DNA of 64,000 bases from an uncultured Porphyromonadaceae bacterium (GTDB taxonomy: Bacteria; Bacteroidota; Bacteroidia; Bacteroidales; Muribaculaceae), in the NCBI GenBank assembly GCA_902461565.1, contig CABPYL010000002.1, positions 66,412-130,411 on the forward strand, given 5' to 3'. Of this stretch, positions 43,252-51,949 are shown one piece after another (the first letter of the stretch is position 1; the number at the start of each line of letters is the position of its first letter). Position numbers and translations under genes: made by a program. The notes beneath the pieces are model-generated. The model was not told where the DNA came from, did no database searches, and was given only the letters and a program-made list of their open reading frames with translations.

Positions 43252-44364
43252 ATGTCGCGCTACATAACGGTTGCCATACATACATATGAGAAGGCTCTGG
43301 CTCTTCGTTCTCTATTAGAGGGTGAAGGTATTACAGTGGAGCTGAACAACGTTAACCTTGAAGTGCCTGGGTTTTCGTCGGGAGTACGTGTCCGCATTCC
43401 GGAGACTGATCTGCCACTTGCGCTGCGTATTATAGAGAATAAGGAACTATTCAGGACTAATCCCCTGCAGGATGGAGAGGCAAAACGCACTATTCTTGTG
43501 CCGGTGGATTTTAGCGAGCGTTCTTTCGGGGCGGCCTGTATAGCAGCACACATTGCCTCGCGCAAGAATGAATCCTTGACCTTCCTGTATAGCTATATAG
43601 ATCCGTATATTGCCGGTAATGTGCAATTTACGGATAATCTTACATACGAGATAGGCGAGAGCGGCGCACGTGAACAAATGGTGAACAATGCCAAGCGACT
43701 GATGGATAATTTCCGCGATCGTTTCCGCTCAGCCATGAAGAAGGGCGAGGTACCTGTTGTTAAGCTGAGTCAGATGGTTGTTGAGGGCGTGCCGGAAGAT
43801 TCGATTATCGATTACGCGAAGGAGAAACTTCCTTCGCTGATTGTAATGGGAACGCGTGCAGCCGACCAGAAGGATGCTGACATGATTGGCAGCGTTACAG
43901 CCGAAGTGCTGGACGAGGGGCGCTTCACGGTACTCACGATTCCGGAACCTGCTGAAATGGAGAAAACATTTACCCCTGGCAACATTCTCTTCCTTAGCAA
44001 TCTTGATCAGGACGATATTTTAGCGATGGACACAATGTACCGTCTTTTCTCGCCGGCCGATGCAAAGGTTACAATTGTTCATATCCCACGGAAAAACCGT
44101 TTCTCGCTGTCGTCGGCCGATAAGGCAATTCGGCGCCTCAGTGAATATTGCACTGCCAATTTCACCAATTTCCACTTTGTAACCGTGCCCGTGCGAAACG
44201 AGGACAGTGAGAAAGAATTTGCGGTGCTGAACCAGAAATATAACTATGATCTTGTTGTAGTGCCTAACCGGCGGAAGAATGCGTTCAGCAGGTTGTTCAA
44301 TCCCGGACTTGCACATAAGCTTCTGTTCAGCTCGGATATCCCGATGCTTGTAATCCCTGTGTAA
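43252..44364 (+). CDS. DUF2007 + tandem universal stress protein fusion
   Basis: Residues 1-70 of this 370-residue protein (YITVAIHTYEKALALRSLLEGEGI, RVRIPETDLPLALRII) match the DUF2007 putative signal-transducing domain. Residues 77-220 form a USP domain (TILVPVDFSERSFGAACIAAHIA, then LIVMGTRAADQKDADMIGSVTAEVL, where the G-2x-G-9x-G ATP loop is degenerate). Residues 240-370 form a second USP-like domain (NILFLSNLDQDDILAMDTMYRLF; DLVVVPNRRKNAFSRLFNPGLAHKLLFSSDIPMLVIPV). USPs are stress-induced nucleotide-binding proteins. Confidence 0.85.
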   Translation: MSRYITVAIHTYEKALALRSLLEGEGITVELNNVNLEVPGFSSGVRVRIPETDLPLALRIIENKELFRTNPLQDGEAKRTILVPVDFSERSFGAACIAAHIASRKNESLTFLYSYIDPYIAGNVQFTDNLTYEIGESGAREQMVNNAKRLMDNFRDRFRSAMKKGEVPVVKLSQMVVEGVPEDSIIDYAKEKLPSLIVMGTRAADQKDADMIGSVTAEVLDEGRFTVLTIPEPAEMEKTFTPGNILFLSNLDQDDILAMDTMYRLFSPADAKVTIVHIPRKNRFSLSSADKAIRRLSEYCTANFTNFHFVTVPVRNEDSEKEFAVLNQKYNYDLVVVPNRRKNAFSRLFNPGLAHKLLFSSDIPMLVIPV

Positions 44365-44374
44365 GGTATATAGA

Positions 44375-44418
44375 TATGCAGCAAGCCGATTCCGCCAGGG
44401 GAACCGGCTTGCTGCATA
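44375..44418. terminator. Bidirectional hairpin between converging genes
   Basis: TATGCAGCAAGCCG (44375-44388) pairs perfectly with CGGCTTGCTGCATA (44405-44418). It lies between the stop of the USP gene (44364) and the converging epimerase stop (44430). T runs are short, so termination efficiency is uncertain. Confidence 0.75.
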
Positions 44419-44429
44419 TAGGCATGAAC

Positions 44430-45566
44430 TCAGACGTTGATCGGCACAACGCCAATACCGCTGCGGTCGGGAATTATGACTTTGCCGTCGTTGATTTTTA
44501 TGCCGTCGAAAATATCGTTTGCGATAAGGAGGTTGCCATCCAGATCTGCCCAGTCGACCATAGGCGACAGCTGTGCGGCCGCAGTTACGGCACAAGACGT
44601 CTCGGTCATACAGCCGAGCATTACTTTCATGCCGAGTGCACGGGCGAGGACAGCCATCTTGTATGCTTCGTGCATACCGGTACTTTTCATGAGTTTGATA
44701 TTGATGCCGTCGTATGCGCCAGCGGCACGTTTTACGTCTGGAAGACGCTGCAAGAACTCGTCGGCGATAATCGGAAGTGGCGAACGCTCGCGAAGCCATG
44801 CGGTATCGTCGATGGCGGCTTTGTCCATTGGCTGTTCTACAAACAGGCAGTTACGTTCGGCAAGCCAATGGCACATTTCCAAGGCTTTTTCTTTGTTATT
44901 CCAACCCTGATTTGCATCAACGCAGATAGGTACATCCGAATGGCGTCGGAAGGCTTCTACAATTTCTTTGTCGTGATCCAGACCCATCTTGATTTTAATA
45001 ACCTTGAAAGGAGATGTCTCTTCAATTTTTTTTCGCATTTCATCGGGGTTAGCGTCATAGCTAATGGTAAACGATGTATTAGGCGTATTTTCCGGATTCA
45101 ACCCCCAGATTCGGTACCAGGGCTGGTTCATTATTTTGCCTAAAAGATCGTGGAGAGCAATATCTACAGAGGCTTTGGCTGCACGGTTGTTTGGTGCCAC
45201 AGACTCCATATATTCATGAATATCTTCTATACGGAACGGATCTGAAAACTGCGACAAATCCAGTTTGGAAAGAAATTCGGTTACCGAGGCAACATTCTCG
45301 CCAAGATACGGCGGCATGGATGCCTCACCGTAGCCTATGATTCCGTCGTATTCCAACTGCACCTGCACGCCCGGCGTGCAGGTGCGCTGCGAACGGGCCA
45401 GATTGAAGGAATGGCGGAGTTTGAGTTCGTATGGTTTGAAACTTAGGTTGAGGCGTCCCGAGCGGCCGATCTTTTTTGTGGGGCTGTCGAGCGCAGACAT
45501 GGAAACAGGACTTGCAGCAATAAGAGCGCCAAGCATACTTGTCTTTATGAAATTTCGGCGGTTCAT
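44430..45566 (-). CDS. L-Ala-D/L-Glu (dipeptide) epimerase, enolase superfamily, exported
   Basis: This 378-residue enzyme probably epimerises muropeptide-derived L-Ala-D-Glu to L-Ala-L-Glu. Catalytic landmarks are KIKMG (general base Lys, about 190-194), metal ligands Asp in VDANQGW, Glu in VEQP and Asp in IADE, the second base Lys in NIKLMK, and the dipeptide-binding DxD in WADLDGN. The N-terminus MNRRNFIKTSMLGALIAASPVS resembles a Tat signal (RR-x-F-I-K), placing it in the periplasm; most family members are cytoplasmic. It lies 20 bp downstream of the NlpC/P60 gene. Confidence 0.88.
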   Translation of the reverse strand: MNRRNFIKTSMLGALIAASPVSMSALDSPTKKIGRSGRLNLSFKPYELKLRHSFNLARSQRTCTPGVQVQLEYDGIIGYGEASMPPYLGENVASVTEFLSKLDLSQFSDPFRIEDIHEYMESVAPNNRAAKASVDIALHDLLGKIMNQPWYRIWGLNPENTPNTSFTISYDANPDEMRKKIEETSPFKVIKIKMGLDHDKEIVEAFRRHSDVPICVDANQGWNNKEKALEMCHWLAERNCLFVEQPMDKAAIDDTAWLRERSPLPIIADEFLQRLPDVKRAAGAYDGINIKLMKSTGMHEAYKMAVLARALGMKVMLGCMTETSCAVTAAAQLSPMVDWADLDGNLLIANDIFDGIKINDGKVIIPDRSGIGVVPINV

Positions 45567-45586
45567 ATAATTGTGTGGAATTATAA

Positions 45587-46768
45587 TTATCTGTTAAAAT
45601 ACCAGGGATGATTACGGGCACGTGTAATGCCTTCTGTTTCTTCCATGCCGTTTATGCGTACAGCATGGAGGAACGGTGTGGTGAGATAGCTTTCGGATTC
45701 GGGATCCACGCTGTTTCGTTTTACACGTCCGGAGGAATGGACATAGTTTCCTTCGTGGTCGTAGATAGCGACATGAGTAACTTTGCCAGTTTTTGCATTA
45801 CCGAAGAAAAGAAGATCGCCGGGGCGGCAACGGCGCCAGTCTTTGGCCTCGATACGGGTTCCTGTCTTGGCCTGCTGCGAGGCATCGCGCATAAGAATTA
45901 TGCCGTTGGCAAAATAGCTCACTTTTGCCAGGCCCGAGCAGTCCAAGCACTTCGTGGAAGTTCCCCCCCAAAGATAGGGAGTGCCTTCGAGCGAATAAGC
46001 AGTATCGAGTATTTTGTCGGAATTGAAATTCTGAGCAGCCCATTCCTCAACAGGTTTAAGAGCATGAGTATTCACATATCCCGTGCGACCGTCGGGCAGC
46101 TCGATTTCAAGACGGTCATTATCAACATGGGGTGCTGTTGCCGGAATACCGACAATACAACCATTGACAAGGTCGCTGATAACATCTCTTGGACTGGTGG
46201 CTGTCGCGGATTTGTACACTCGCACCTGATCAAGAGAGGTAACGATAAACCGTTTGGAGGTCCGCCAGTCTTTAAGTTCATCAGCTGTCTTGGGAACCAC
46301 AGATGATGTCGGGAGCCAGGCGATATATCCGTCGGGACATTGTACACGCCACCATTCCTTAGCTTTCTGGAGAACACGCAGCGGTGTTCCCATCAGAGCC
46401 TGTGTTGCCATCTCGGCTGCATGAGCGCCACTAGTGCGTAGACTTGCAACAGAAAGGCGGACCTGTGCCCATTCGTCGTATGGAAGCACTGTCAGACTGT
46501 CGGCAAAATCGATATCGGCGATGTTCATGCGTTCTATTACGGCCTTGCGAGCAAGCGAATCACTTACAGCGCCAGATAGAACCAGCATACCGTCGGGGTT
46601 ATTGAAGGCTTTCACCTCGAATACGGCCTGACGTTTGTCGGGCGCATAGTCGTTTTTTATGTTGCCGATAATGTCGTTGGCTTTGTTGAGCGCGTTGACA
46701 GAGGATTGCCCAATGGCGCTCCATCCGGCTGCAATAAGACAGAGTACAAGTATGGAATGTCGTTTCAT
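45587..46768 (-). CDS. NlpC/P60 (C40) family peptidase with SH3 domains
   Basis: This 393-residue secreted enzyme cleaves the D-Glu-to-diamino-acid bond of murein peptides. A signal peptide (to about 20) is followed by SH3-like regions (PLRVLQKAKEWWRVQCPDGYIAWLP; VRVYKSATATSPRDVISDL). The NlpC domain has its catalytic Cys in KCLDCSGLAKV (near 275) and His in VTHVAIYDHEGNYVHSSG (near 335-352). It releases L-Ala-D-Glu, the substrate of the next gene product. It overlaps the transglutaminase gene by ATGA (46765-46768). Confidence 0.92.
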   Translation of the reverse strand: MKRHSILVLCLIAAGWSAIGQSSVNALNKANDIIGNIKNDYAPDKRQAVFEVKAFNNPDGMLVLSGAVSDSLARKAVIERMNIADIDFADSLTVLPYDEWAQVRLSVASLRTSGAHAAEMATQALMGTPLRVLQKAKEWWRVQCPDGYIAWLPTSSVVPKTADELKDWRTSKRFIVTSLDQVRVYKSATATSPRDVISDLVNGCIVGIPATAPHVDNDRLEIELPDGRTGYVNTHALKPVEEWAAQNFNSDKILDTAYSLEGTPYLWGGTSTKCLDCSGLAKVSYFANGIILMRDASQQAKTGTRIEAKDWRRCRPGDLLFFGNAKTGKVTHVAIYDHEGNYVHSSGRVKRNSVDPESESYLTTPFLHAVRINGMEETEGITRARNHPWYFNR

Positions 46769-48156
46769 TGTAACGGTTCTTCGATTGGTTCAGATGTTAT
46801 TACTTCAAGATTGTAGTTCCATGCAGGGTAGAAGAGATTGCCTTTGGAGCATTCTACTTCACCAACCTGGAAATCTACTGTTTCACTTCTCACGAAATTT
46901 TTGGCCGGGAAGAATGGCTGTCCCACGTTTTTGTTGGCCGCGAGCCTGTGCGAATCCATGCCGTGTGAATAGAAGTGTTCGATTTCGTCGTTCCCGGAAT
47001 TGCTGTATCGTCCGAAAGAAACATCAACTGGCATCCACCCCACTCCTTCGAAGTACACTTCTGCCCAATCGTGCAGGTTTACTTCTCCGGGGTGCAGCAT
47101 CCAGCCGCTCTCCCAACGTGCGGGTATTCCGAGTGTGCGCATCAGCGAAATGTACAACAGCGAAACCTGACCGCAGTCGCCGTGGCCTTCGTCAAGAACA
47201 TATTGAGGGATACAGTCGATTGTACTGTATTCTCGTGCGCCTGCCCAGGGATAGTGCTTTATTATATAGTCGTAAACCTTTTCGCTGCACAGGAACGGAT
47301 TGTTTTCGTCTCCTACGATTTTTTTTGCTAAAGAATCCATGCGGATGATATGACGATTGTCGAAAGCCGTGTACCGCTTGTAAAGCTGGCTGTTTTTGTC
47401 GTATGGCTTAAGAGACTTTACTATCTCATCAGGACTTTTATAGGCTCCCGAAGTTACGAATTGACCGACATATTCAAAATGTGCTGTATCTCCTACTGCG
47501 GGAGCGGGAACACGGAAACAGATGCTGTTGTGCTCCGATTTGCCGTCAGAAAGTACATATTCGGCCGGCTCGGCATTGAGAATCCGCACATCGCGCTGCC
47601 GCAAACATTCTTCGTTGTCAAATGGTACAGGCATCCATACGGTGATAGTATCGTCGGAAATGACATCGTTGCCAGGAACATCAACCGTGAAACGGTATGT
47701 AACACGATGGCTTAGGCCGCGTTGATTCGTACCTTTGTAATACGATAGCACTGAATCCACATACGAGATTCTTTGAGGCGATGCCGATGCCCCGCGCGGT
47801 TTTACTCCTCCGTTGTAATCCGGATTCAGAAGATTGATGTTGCGGGGCGATTTGCGGAAGAAGCGCTGTTCTCCGTTGATCGTATCAACCTCCACATAGC
47901 GCATCGCTATAAAACGGTCGATGTCGGCATCGGTTACTTCAGGATGATTCTCTCTAATCGCATCAAGCAGCTGCTGGCGAGATAGCCGGAAGTCGGATTC
48001 GATGCGTTTTTGTATAGCCGTAGCGGAATCAGTCTCAAGCCACGCCGGACCTTCCACCTGCCTGTACATCTTGTCGGCCTCGGTCTTTATGAGATAAGCG
48101 CCGGCTGCACCTACCCCAAGAGCGAATATGAGTATTATTGCTTTTTTCGTTGTCAT
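46765..48156 (-). CDS. Transglutaminase-like domain protein
   Basis: This 463-residue protein has an N-terminal TM/signal anchor (about 6-22). A transglutaminase-like (papain-fold) domain lies at about 290-390, with Cys in DEGHGDCGQVSLLY, His in NLHDWAEVYFEGVGWMP and Asp in PVDVSFG, so the triad is intact. Such periplasmic proteins act as peptidases or peptide-modifying enzymes; in this operon (with NlpC/P60 and the dipeptide epimerase) murein peptide processing is likely. The ATG at 48156 was chosen over 48228; a -7 TAAATTTG lies between them at 48184-48177. Confidence 0.85.
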   Translation of the reverse strand: MTTKKAIILIFALGVGAAGAYLIKTEADKMYRQVEGPAWLETDSATAIQKRIESDFRLSRQQLLDAIRENHPEVTDADIDRFIAMRYVEVDTINGEQRFFRKSPRNINLLNPDYNGGVKPRGASASPQRISYVDSVLSYYKGTNQRGLSHRVTYRFTVDVPGNDVISDDTITVWMPVPFDNEECLRQRDVRILNAEPAEYVLSDGKSEHNSICFRVPAPAVGDTAHFEYVGQFVTSGAYKSPDEIVKSLKPYDKNSQLYKRYTAFDNRHIIRMDSLAKKIVGDENNPFLCSEKVYDYIIKHYPWAGAREYSTIDCIPQYVLDEGHGDCGQVSLLYISLMRTLGIPARWESGWMLHPGEVNLHDWAEVYFEGVGWMPVDVSFGRYSNSGNDEIEHFYSHGMDSHRLAANKNVGQPFFPAKNFVRSETVDFQVGEVECSKGNLFYPAWNYNLEVITSEPIEEPLQ

Positions 48157-48224
48157 GGATTCTGAAAGATTTATTACAAATTTACGAATTATTTGCCATT
48201 TAAAAGTCTCGTTGTTCAGAAAAA

Positions 48225-49247
48225 TCATGATTCCGGCGTCAATGTGCCCAAATCTATATTGATTTCGCCGTCGAAGGACGAATCAATAGTCATGCCGCCG
48301 TCTATGGCTGCTGTGAGGAATCTACCTCGTATTATTGCATTCATCCCTTGTTGTACAGGTATTATTATGTAGTCGCGGGCAAGCACTTCATTTGCTTGAT
48401 TCAGAATTTCAACAAAAGCAGCTGTCGGGATGATTTCTGAGTTGGCACACAGGCAGTAATCGAAAGCTAATTCAAGTTCAAAACCTTGGTAATCAGACAA
48501 ATCAGGGAGGGTAGTGCAATATTCTATCTCTGCGGTGAGTTCTTTGCGAATTCCATCGATGCAATTGTATCCCAGAGCAATGAAGTCGGCGTACCGCACG
48601 CGCGCTTTAAATTGTGTTGATTGCATACTGCCGTCTGCGAGTCGGCGCTGAAACGATTGTACATCCGTAGCGATGAGTTGATATCGGCCGACGGGTCTGA
48701 ACAGGTCTATCGAGACATCAACGCTTGCACCTTTCGTATCAGAGTATTGCCTTAGGTCTATCTCGGCATTGCCGGTGAATGTATCTTTGGCATTGTTGCA
48801 TGCCGTATATTCTCCCTTATATTTTACCGGATACAGGGTAGTTGTATCATAGAATAAATCAGACAGGATATCCTTTTCTGAAACATAATCGCTCCAGATA
48901 ACTATATAGTATTTTCTGGCGTGTAGCCGCATGGATATGTGTTGACTGAAATTTGTGGCGCTGAGATTGGATTCGTAAAGAACGCTTCGGCGTACAACAG
49001 ATCTGTCAGCTGCATCGATAGCTTCTATAATGAATCTGTGAATGTGCCCCGAGGCTGGAGATACATTCTCGCGAGTTCCTGGTAAGTTTATATCGAGGTT
49101 GATTTTTACCGTTAGGGCTACATCAGTCGGGTCTATGCCAATTTCTCCGTCTTCGGTAAGGTGTGGTTCTTCGTGAAGGACACATCCGGACAATAACATG
49201 ACCAACAATATTAATGAGGCGATGAAATATGTGTGCGGATTGTTCAT
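48225..49247 (-). CDS. DUF6562-like/FimB-Mfa2-type lipoprotein
   Basis: The 340-residue product has a lipoprotein signal with lipobox LLSGC (about residue 22), then a beta-rich domain (VALTVKINLDINLPGT, YYIVIWSDYVSE, DLFRPVGRYQLIATD). The pattern matches minor fimbrial anchor/fimbrillin-like proteins of the DUF6562 group found in Muribaculaceae and Bacteroides. It overlaps the DUF3575 gene by ATGA. A fimbrillin major subunit is not encoded beside it, so it may anchor a filament encoded elsewhere. The start at 49247 precedes the signal peptide directly. Confidence 0.7.
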   Translation of the reverse strand: MNNPHTYFIASLILLVMLLSGCVLHEEPHLTEDGEIGIDPTDVALTVKINLDINLPGTRENVSPASGHIHRFIIEAIDAADRSVVRRSVLYESNLSATNFSQHISMRLHARKYYIVIWSDYVSEKDILSDLFYDTTTLYPVKYKGEYTACNNAKDTFTGNAEIDLRQYSDTKGASVDVSIDLFRPVGRYQLIATDVQSFQRRLADGSMQSTQFKARVRYADFIALGYNCIDGIRKELTAEIEYCTTLPDLSDYQGFELELAFDYCLCANSEIIPTAAFVEILNQANEVLARDYIIIPVQQGMNAIIRGRFLTAAIDGGMTIDSSFDGEINIDLGTLTPES

Positions 49248-49837
49248 TTGCCAAATATATAACAAAGGTTGACACCTACCTGTGTCGGTCCGAAATAATT
49301 GAGGGTCTTGCGGTCCTTTAGGGCGCCATTGTCAATGTTGTAGTACCGGTTGTATCTGGAGTTGGCATATCCGGCAGATATAGAGAACTCCATATGCCAT
49401 TTGGAGGAAAGCCTGAGCGCATATGTATAGTTGAGAGATATACAGAGCAAGGGACGTCGGTAATCTTGATAGCGGTAGTCGCCGATGCGTAAGTTATAGA
49501 AATACATACCGGTGTCAATGCCTGCGGCGTGGCTTTGACCAGGCTTTTGGAACCAATATAAAATACGGGGCTGGGTGCCGAGAACCCTGAGACCGAGATC
49601 CCGCTTCCAGTTCCAGAAACTCCACATTATCGGGATATCAAGGGTGATATGCTCTGATAAACCAATACTGAAATCGAAGTTAGGGATAGCAATGGCATCA
49701 TATGCTATGTTGGTCTTTATAGTCATGTAACGCCGAGATGATTCTTCCTCTTCCGCATTGGCTAGCGTGGAGAGGTTGAATGTGCATAACATGAGAAATG
49801 CTTTTGCAACGCGGCGATTATTCAAGAACCTGAACAC
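49244..49837 (-). CDS. DUF3575 family outer-membrane protein
   Basis: The 197-residue product has a signal peptide (RRVAKAFLMLCTFNLSTLANA), then beta-barrel-like sequence with the DUF3575 hallmarks IKTNIAYDAIAIPNFDFSIGL (about 40-60) and LGLRVLGTQPRILYWF (about 81-96). DUF3575 genes open many Bacteroidales fimbrial loci. A TAnnTTTG match at 49849-49842 sits too close to the ATG (49837) to be a normal promoter, so an alternative start at 49792 is conceivable but would cut the signal peptide. Confidence 0.8.
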   Translation of the reverse strand: MFRFLNNRRVAKAFLMLCTFNLSTLANAEEEESSRRYMTIKTNIAYDAIAIPNFDFSIGLSEHITLDIPIMWSFWNWKRDLGLRVLGTQPRILYWFQKPGQSHAAGIDTGMYFYNLRIGDYRYQDYRRPLLCISLNYTYALRLSSKWHMEFSISAGYANSRYNRYYNIDNGALKDRKTLNYFGPTQVGVNLCYIFGK

Positions 49838-49942
49838 ATCACAAAAGTAAGATAAATAATTGAATAAACAGTCCGTTCGCCGATAAATTTATCAAGAATA
49901 TTTTTTGTGGCAACCTGGACGAATAAGTGTACTAAGGAGTAT

Positions 49943-50548
49943 CTATTTATCGGTAGCCGGCACGAATGTTTCAAAACTATTGTCGGTATAGAGTACTATT
50001 ATGGATGCTATTTTTTTTGGAGATTCTTGTACACTTACCGATTTGTGGATAATATCCGCGACATTAGTAGTCTCAGGTGCAGATTCCTCTTTTGGGGGGA
50101 CACATTGTTTACCGGGAGTAGAGAAAAGGTTGAAATTGCCAAAAACTTGTCCCGTTTTGCTTTCTGACATGGCTCGCTCATTATTCGATGTTATTTTTTC
50201 GAAATTTTTGCCTGTCGGATTATCCTGTACAATATTTTGCTTATCAGTAGGTTGGAAAGCATCTGGGTCTGAAAATGTACTGTCTTGAGGCTCTGAGATT
50301 TCAATATTTGGAATTTGCAACATATCACCTCGGCCAAATAGCAGCCATTCGATGCTTAGATGTGGAAAAGCAACGTTTAATTTCTCGAGAACCTGATTAT
50401 TCAAAGACTTGTTACGCCCGTGGAGCATCTGTGAAAGGCTGGGGCGGGGGATACCGGCTTTGTCGGCGAATTGTGAACTCGTTAATCCGCTGGAAATAAT
50501 AAATTTAGTTAGCCTCTCGATTATCGGGCTCTTTTCAGATTCTTCCAT
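49943..50548 (-). CDS. XRE-type HTH regulator with disordered linker
   Basis: This 201-residue protein has an N-terminal Cro/C1 HTH (ERLTKFIISSGLTSSQFADKAGIPRPSLSQMLHGRN, about 10-45) and a conserved SIEWLLFGRGDMLQ motif (about 64-77) seen in Bacteroidetes XRE proteins. A polar low-complexity middle (about 80-165) and a conserved tail (IASIIVLYTDNSFETFVPATD) follow. There is no S24 peptidase domain, so it is not a LexA/CI-type self-cleaving repressor. The ATG at 50548 starts the conserved part and lies below a consensus promoter. Confidence 0.82.
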   Translation of the reverse strand: MEESEKSPIIERLTKFIISSGLTSSQFADKAGIPRPSLSQMLHGRNKSLNNQVLEKLNVAFPHLSIEWLLFGRGDMLQIPNIEISEPQDSTFSDPDAFQPTDKQNIVQDNPTGKNFEKITSNNERAMSESKTGQVFGNFNLFSTPGKQCVPPKEESAPETTNVADIIHKSVSVQESPKKIASIIVLYTDNSFETFVPATDK

Positions 50549-50574
50549 AGTTTCAATTTGACAATTTGATTTTG

Positions 50575-50606
50575 CAAATGTAAAAACTATTGATGAAAAA
50601 TACAAA
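50575..50606 (-). promoter_or_regulatory. Consensus promoter for the XRE gene
   Basis: On the minus strand: -33 TTTG (50606-50603), exactly 20 bp, -7 TACATTTG (50582-50575). The predicted start is near 50568, a 20-nt leader. The direct motif CAATTTGA(C/T) repeats at 50554-50568, just downstream, and could be an autoregulatory site. Confidence 0.75.
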
Positions 50607-51685
50607 TTTGCGCTTGTGAATTTAGTGTTTATGAATGCGAATTGATGGATTTATTATTGTTAACTACAGTAGTTCGCGAATCTAAATAATACTACCAGTC
50701 AATGTAATAGCCCCATCTGTTGTGTTAAATAAATACTTTAATCCTGTTTTGTAATCGCTTGTTCTGCTGGCAGTGTTTCCTCTGTGTCTGCATGTCATTC
50801 ACGCCGCGTCCCCGTTCAGCATCTATTTAAATTAATAGATGAGGTATTTTTAGTAAAGCGCTGGGTTAGAGTAGGTGAGTGCTGTGGTTAATTAGTGTTA
50901 AGCTGTTTTTGAACGGTACGGTGCGCGAATGTAAATTCTTTGAATGTTTGTGATGTCTAATTAAGAAACGTAAGCTGGAAATTTCCGGATAATAGAATGT
51001 TTAGGTTTTAAAATATGTTTTTGTAATTGCAGATCACGAATAGTCCTTCCTCTAATATTTGCATATTCTATCTCGGTTATGGAAGTCTCTTGAATTCTTG
51101 TACTATTTTTCTTTATTTGTTTTTCTCATTGAAATTTCCATCGATTGAGGTCTCTTTATTAATGTGAGAGCCCCTGAGAACTTCGTTTTCTGGATCGTTC
51201 TCGGAACTTTCTGTTAATAGAACATTCTCACGGTTTCAAAAGTTTTTCTAACTTTCTTGTAATTTACTGAATATATGCTAAAAATGCTATAGCTACGTGC
51301 GGAATTTCATGATTTTTGTTGCTTTTGGAGTGTTCGTAATTATATTTTTTTCGATCTTATTCGTGATCATCTGATGACATCTTTAGTCATTTTCCAGCAA
51401 CGTCGTGCATATTGTGGATACTGCATTCCTTTTTTTGCAAGTCTCGTTGCCTGCTGTATGCGTTGTCGTTTGTTGATGAAATTGCGTGTAAACTTATTCT
51501 GTTCTTTTTGGGAACCGTGTGAACGTTCTATTTACAGAGGCCATGAATTTAACTTAGGCTTTCTCGTTTTTCAATACAAATATTCTGCGTGTCTTCTTGT
51601 TTTATAATCATGATTATGTTAAATATATGCATTTCGAAAAGATCTTGCTCTATTGTCGCCGCCCTTCAAGAGTTTATATTAAAAA
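50607..51685. other. AT-rich gene desert, about 1.1 kb
   Basis: No frame here shows protein-like sequence; the longest (51374-51607, +) encodes a Cys- and aromatic-rich string without domain features. The plus strand is T-rich. Small palindromes are present: ATCTATT-TAAATT-AATAGAT (50821-50840) and GAGAAC (51177-51182)/GTTCTC (51197-51202). A TTGTGGATA at 51412-51420 is one mismatch from a DnaA box but stands alone. The stretch may be a decayed mobile insertion or contain untranslated RNA; I cannot decide from sequence. Confidence 0.5.
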
Positions 51686-51901
51686 CTAATATGGAGAAGC
51701 AGCGTTCATTAACTCTCTTGGCTTAATACAACAACTATCGGCAGCTAATGTATCACAATCCAATTGACAGGCACACTCACTATTGTCGGTGGACCGCTGA
51801 TGGTTTCGTGTCTCAAGGCTTGGTCCATTTGCTGCAACGATGTATAAATAAACAAACATATTGATTATCAATATCAGGATAAAAAGCGGAATCAGTTTCA
51901 T
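51686..51901 (-). CDS. Possible short Cys-rich secreted peptide
   Basis: The 71-codon frame starts with a strongly hydrophobic segment (KLIPLFILILIINMFVYLYIVAA, about 2-24), then a polar tail with CACQLDC and a CC pair (five cysteines in total). A membrane-anchored or exported Cys-rich peptide is plausible. Against this, I recognise no family, and the frame lies directly downstream of a structured-RNA candidate whose T run would end most transcripts. Treat as uncertain. Confidence 0.3.
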   Translation of the reverse strand: MKLIPLFILILIINMFVYLYIVAANGPSLETRNHQRSTDNSECACQLDCDTLAADSCCIKPRELMNAASPY

Positions 51902-51949
51902 AAGGCGATTTTACAAGAGTTCTCTGCAGCCAAACGAGAGATTTGAAGA

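Noticed and set aside
49842..49849. -7 element TACTTTTG for the DUF3575 gene
   Set aside because: It is only 5 bp upstream of the ATG that gives a good signal peptide, and no -33 is present; the call would force an unlikely shorter start.
51412..51420. Possible DnaA box suggesting a replication origin in the desert
   Set aside because: A single near-match (TTGTGGATA), with no cluster of boxes, no dnaA or dnaN nearby and no visible DnaA-box array.
51374..51607. 77-codon plus-strand frame in the gene desert
   Set aside because: Cys- and aromatic-rich random-looking translation, no promoter or family resemblance.
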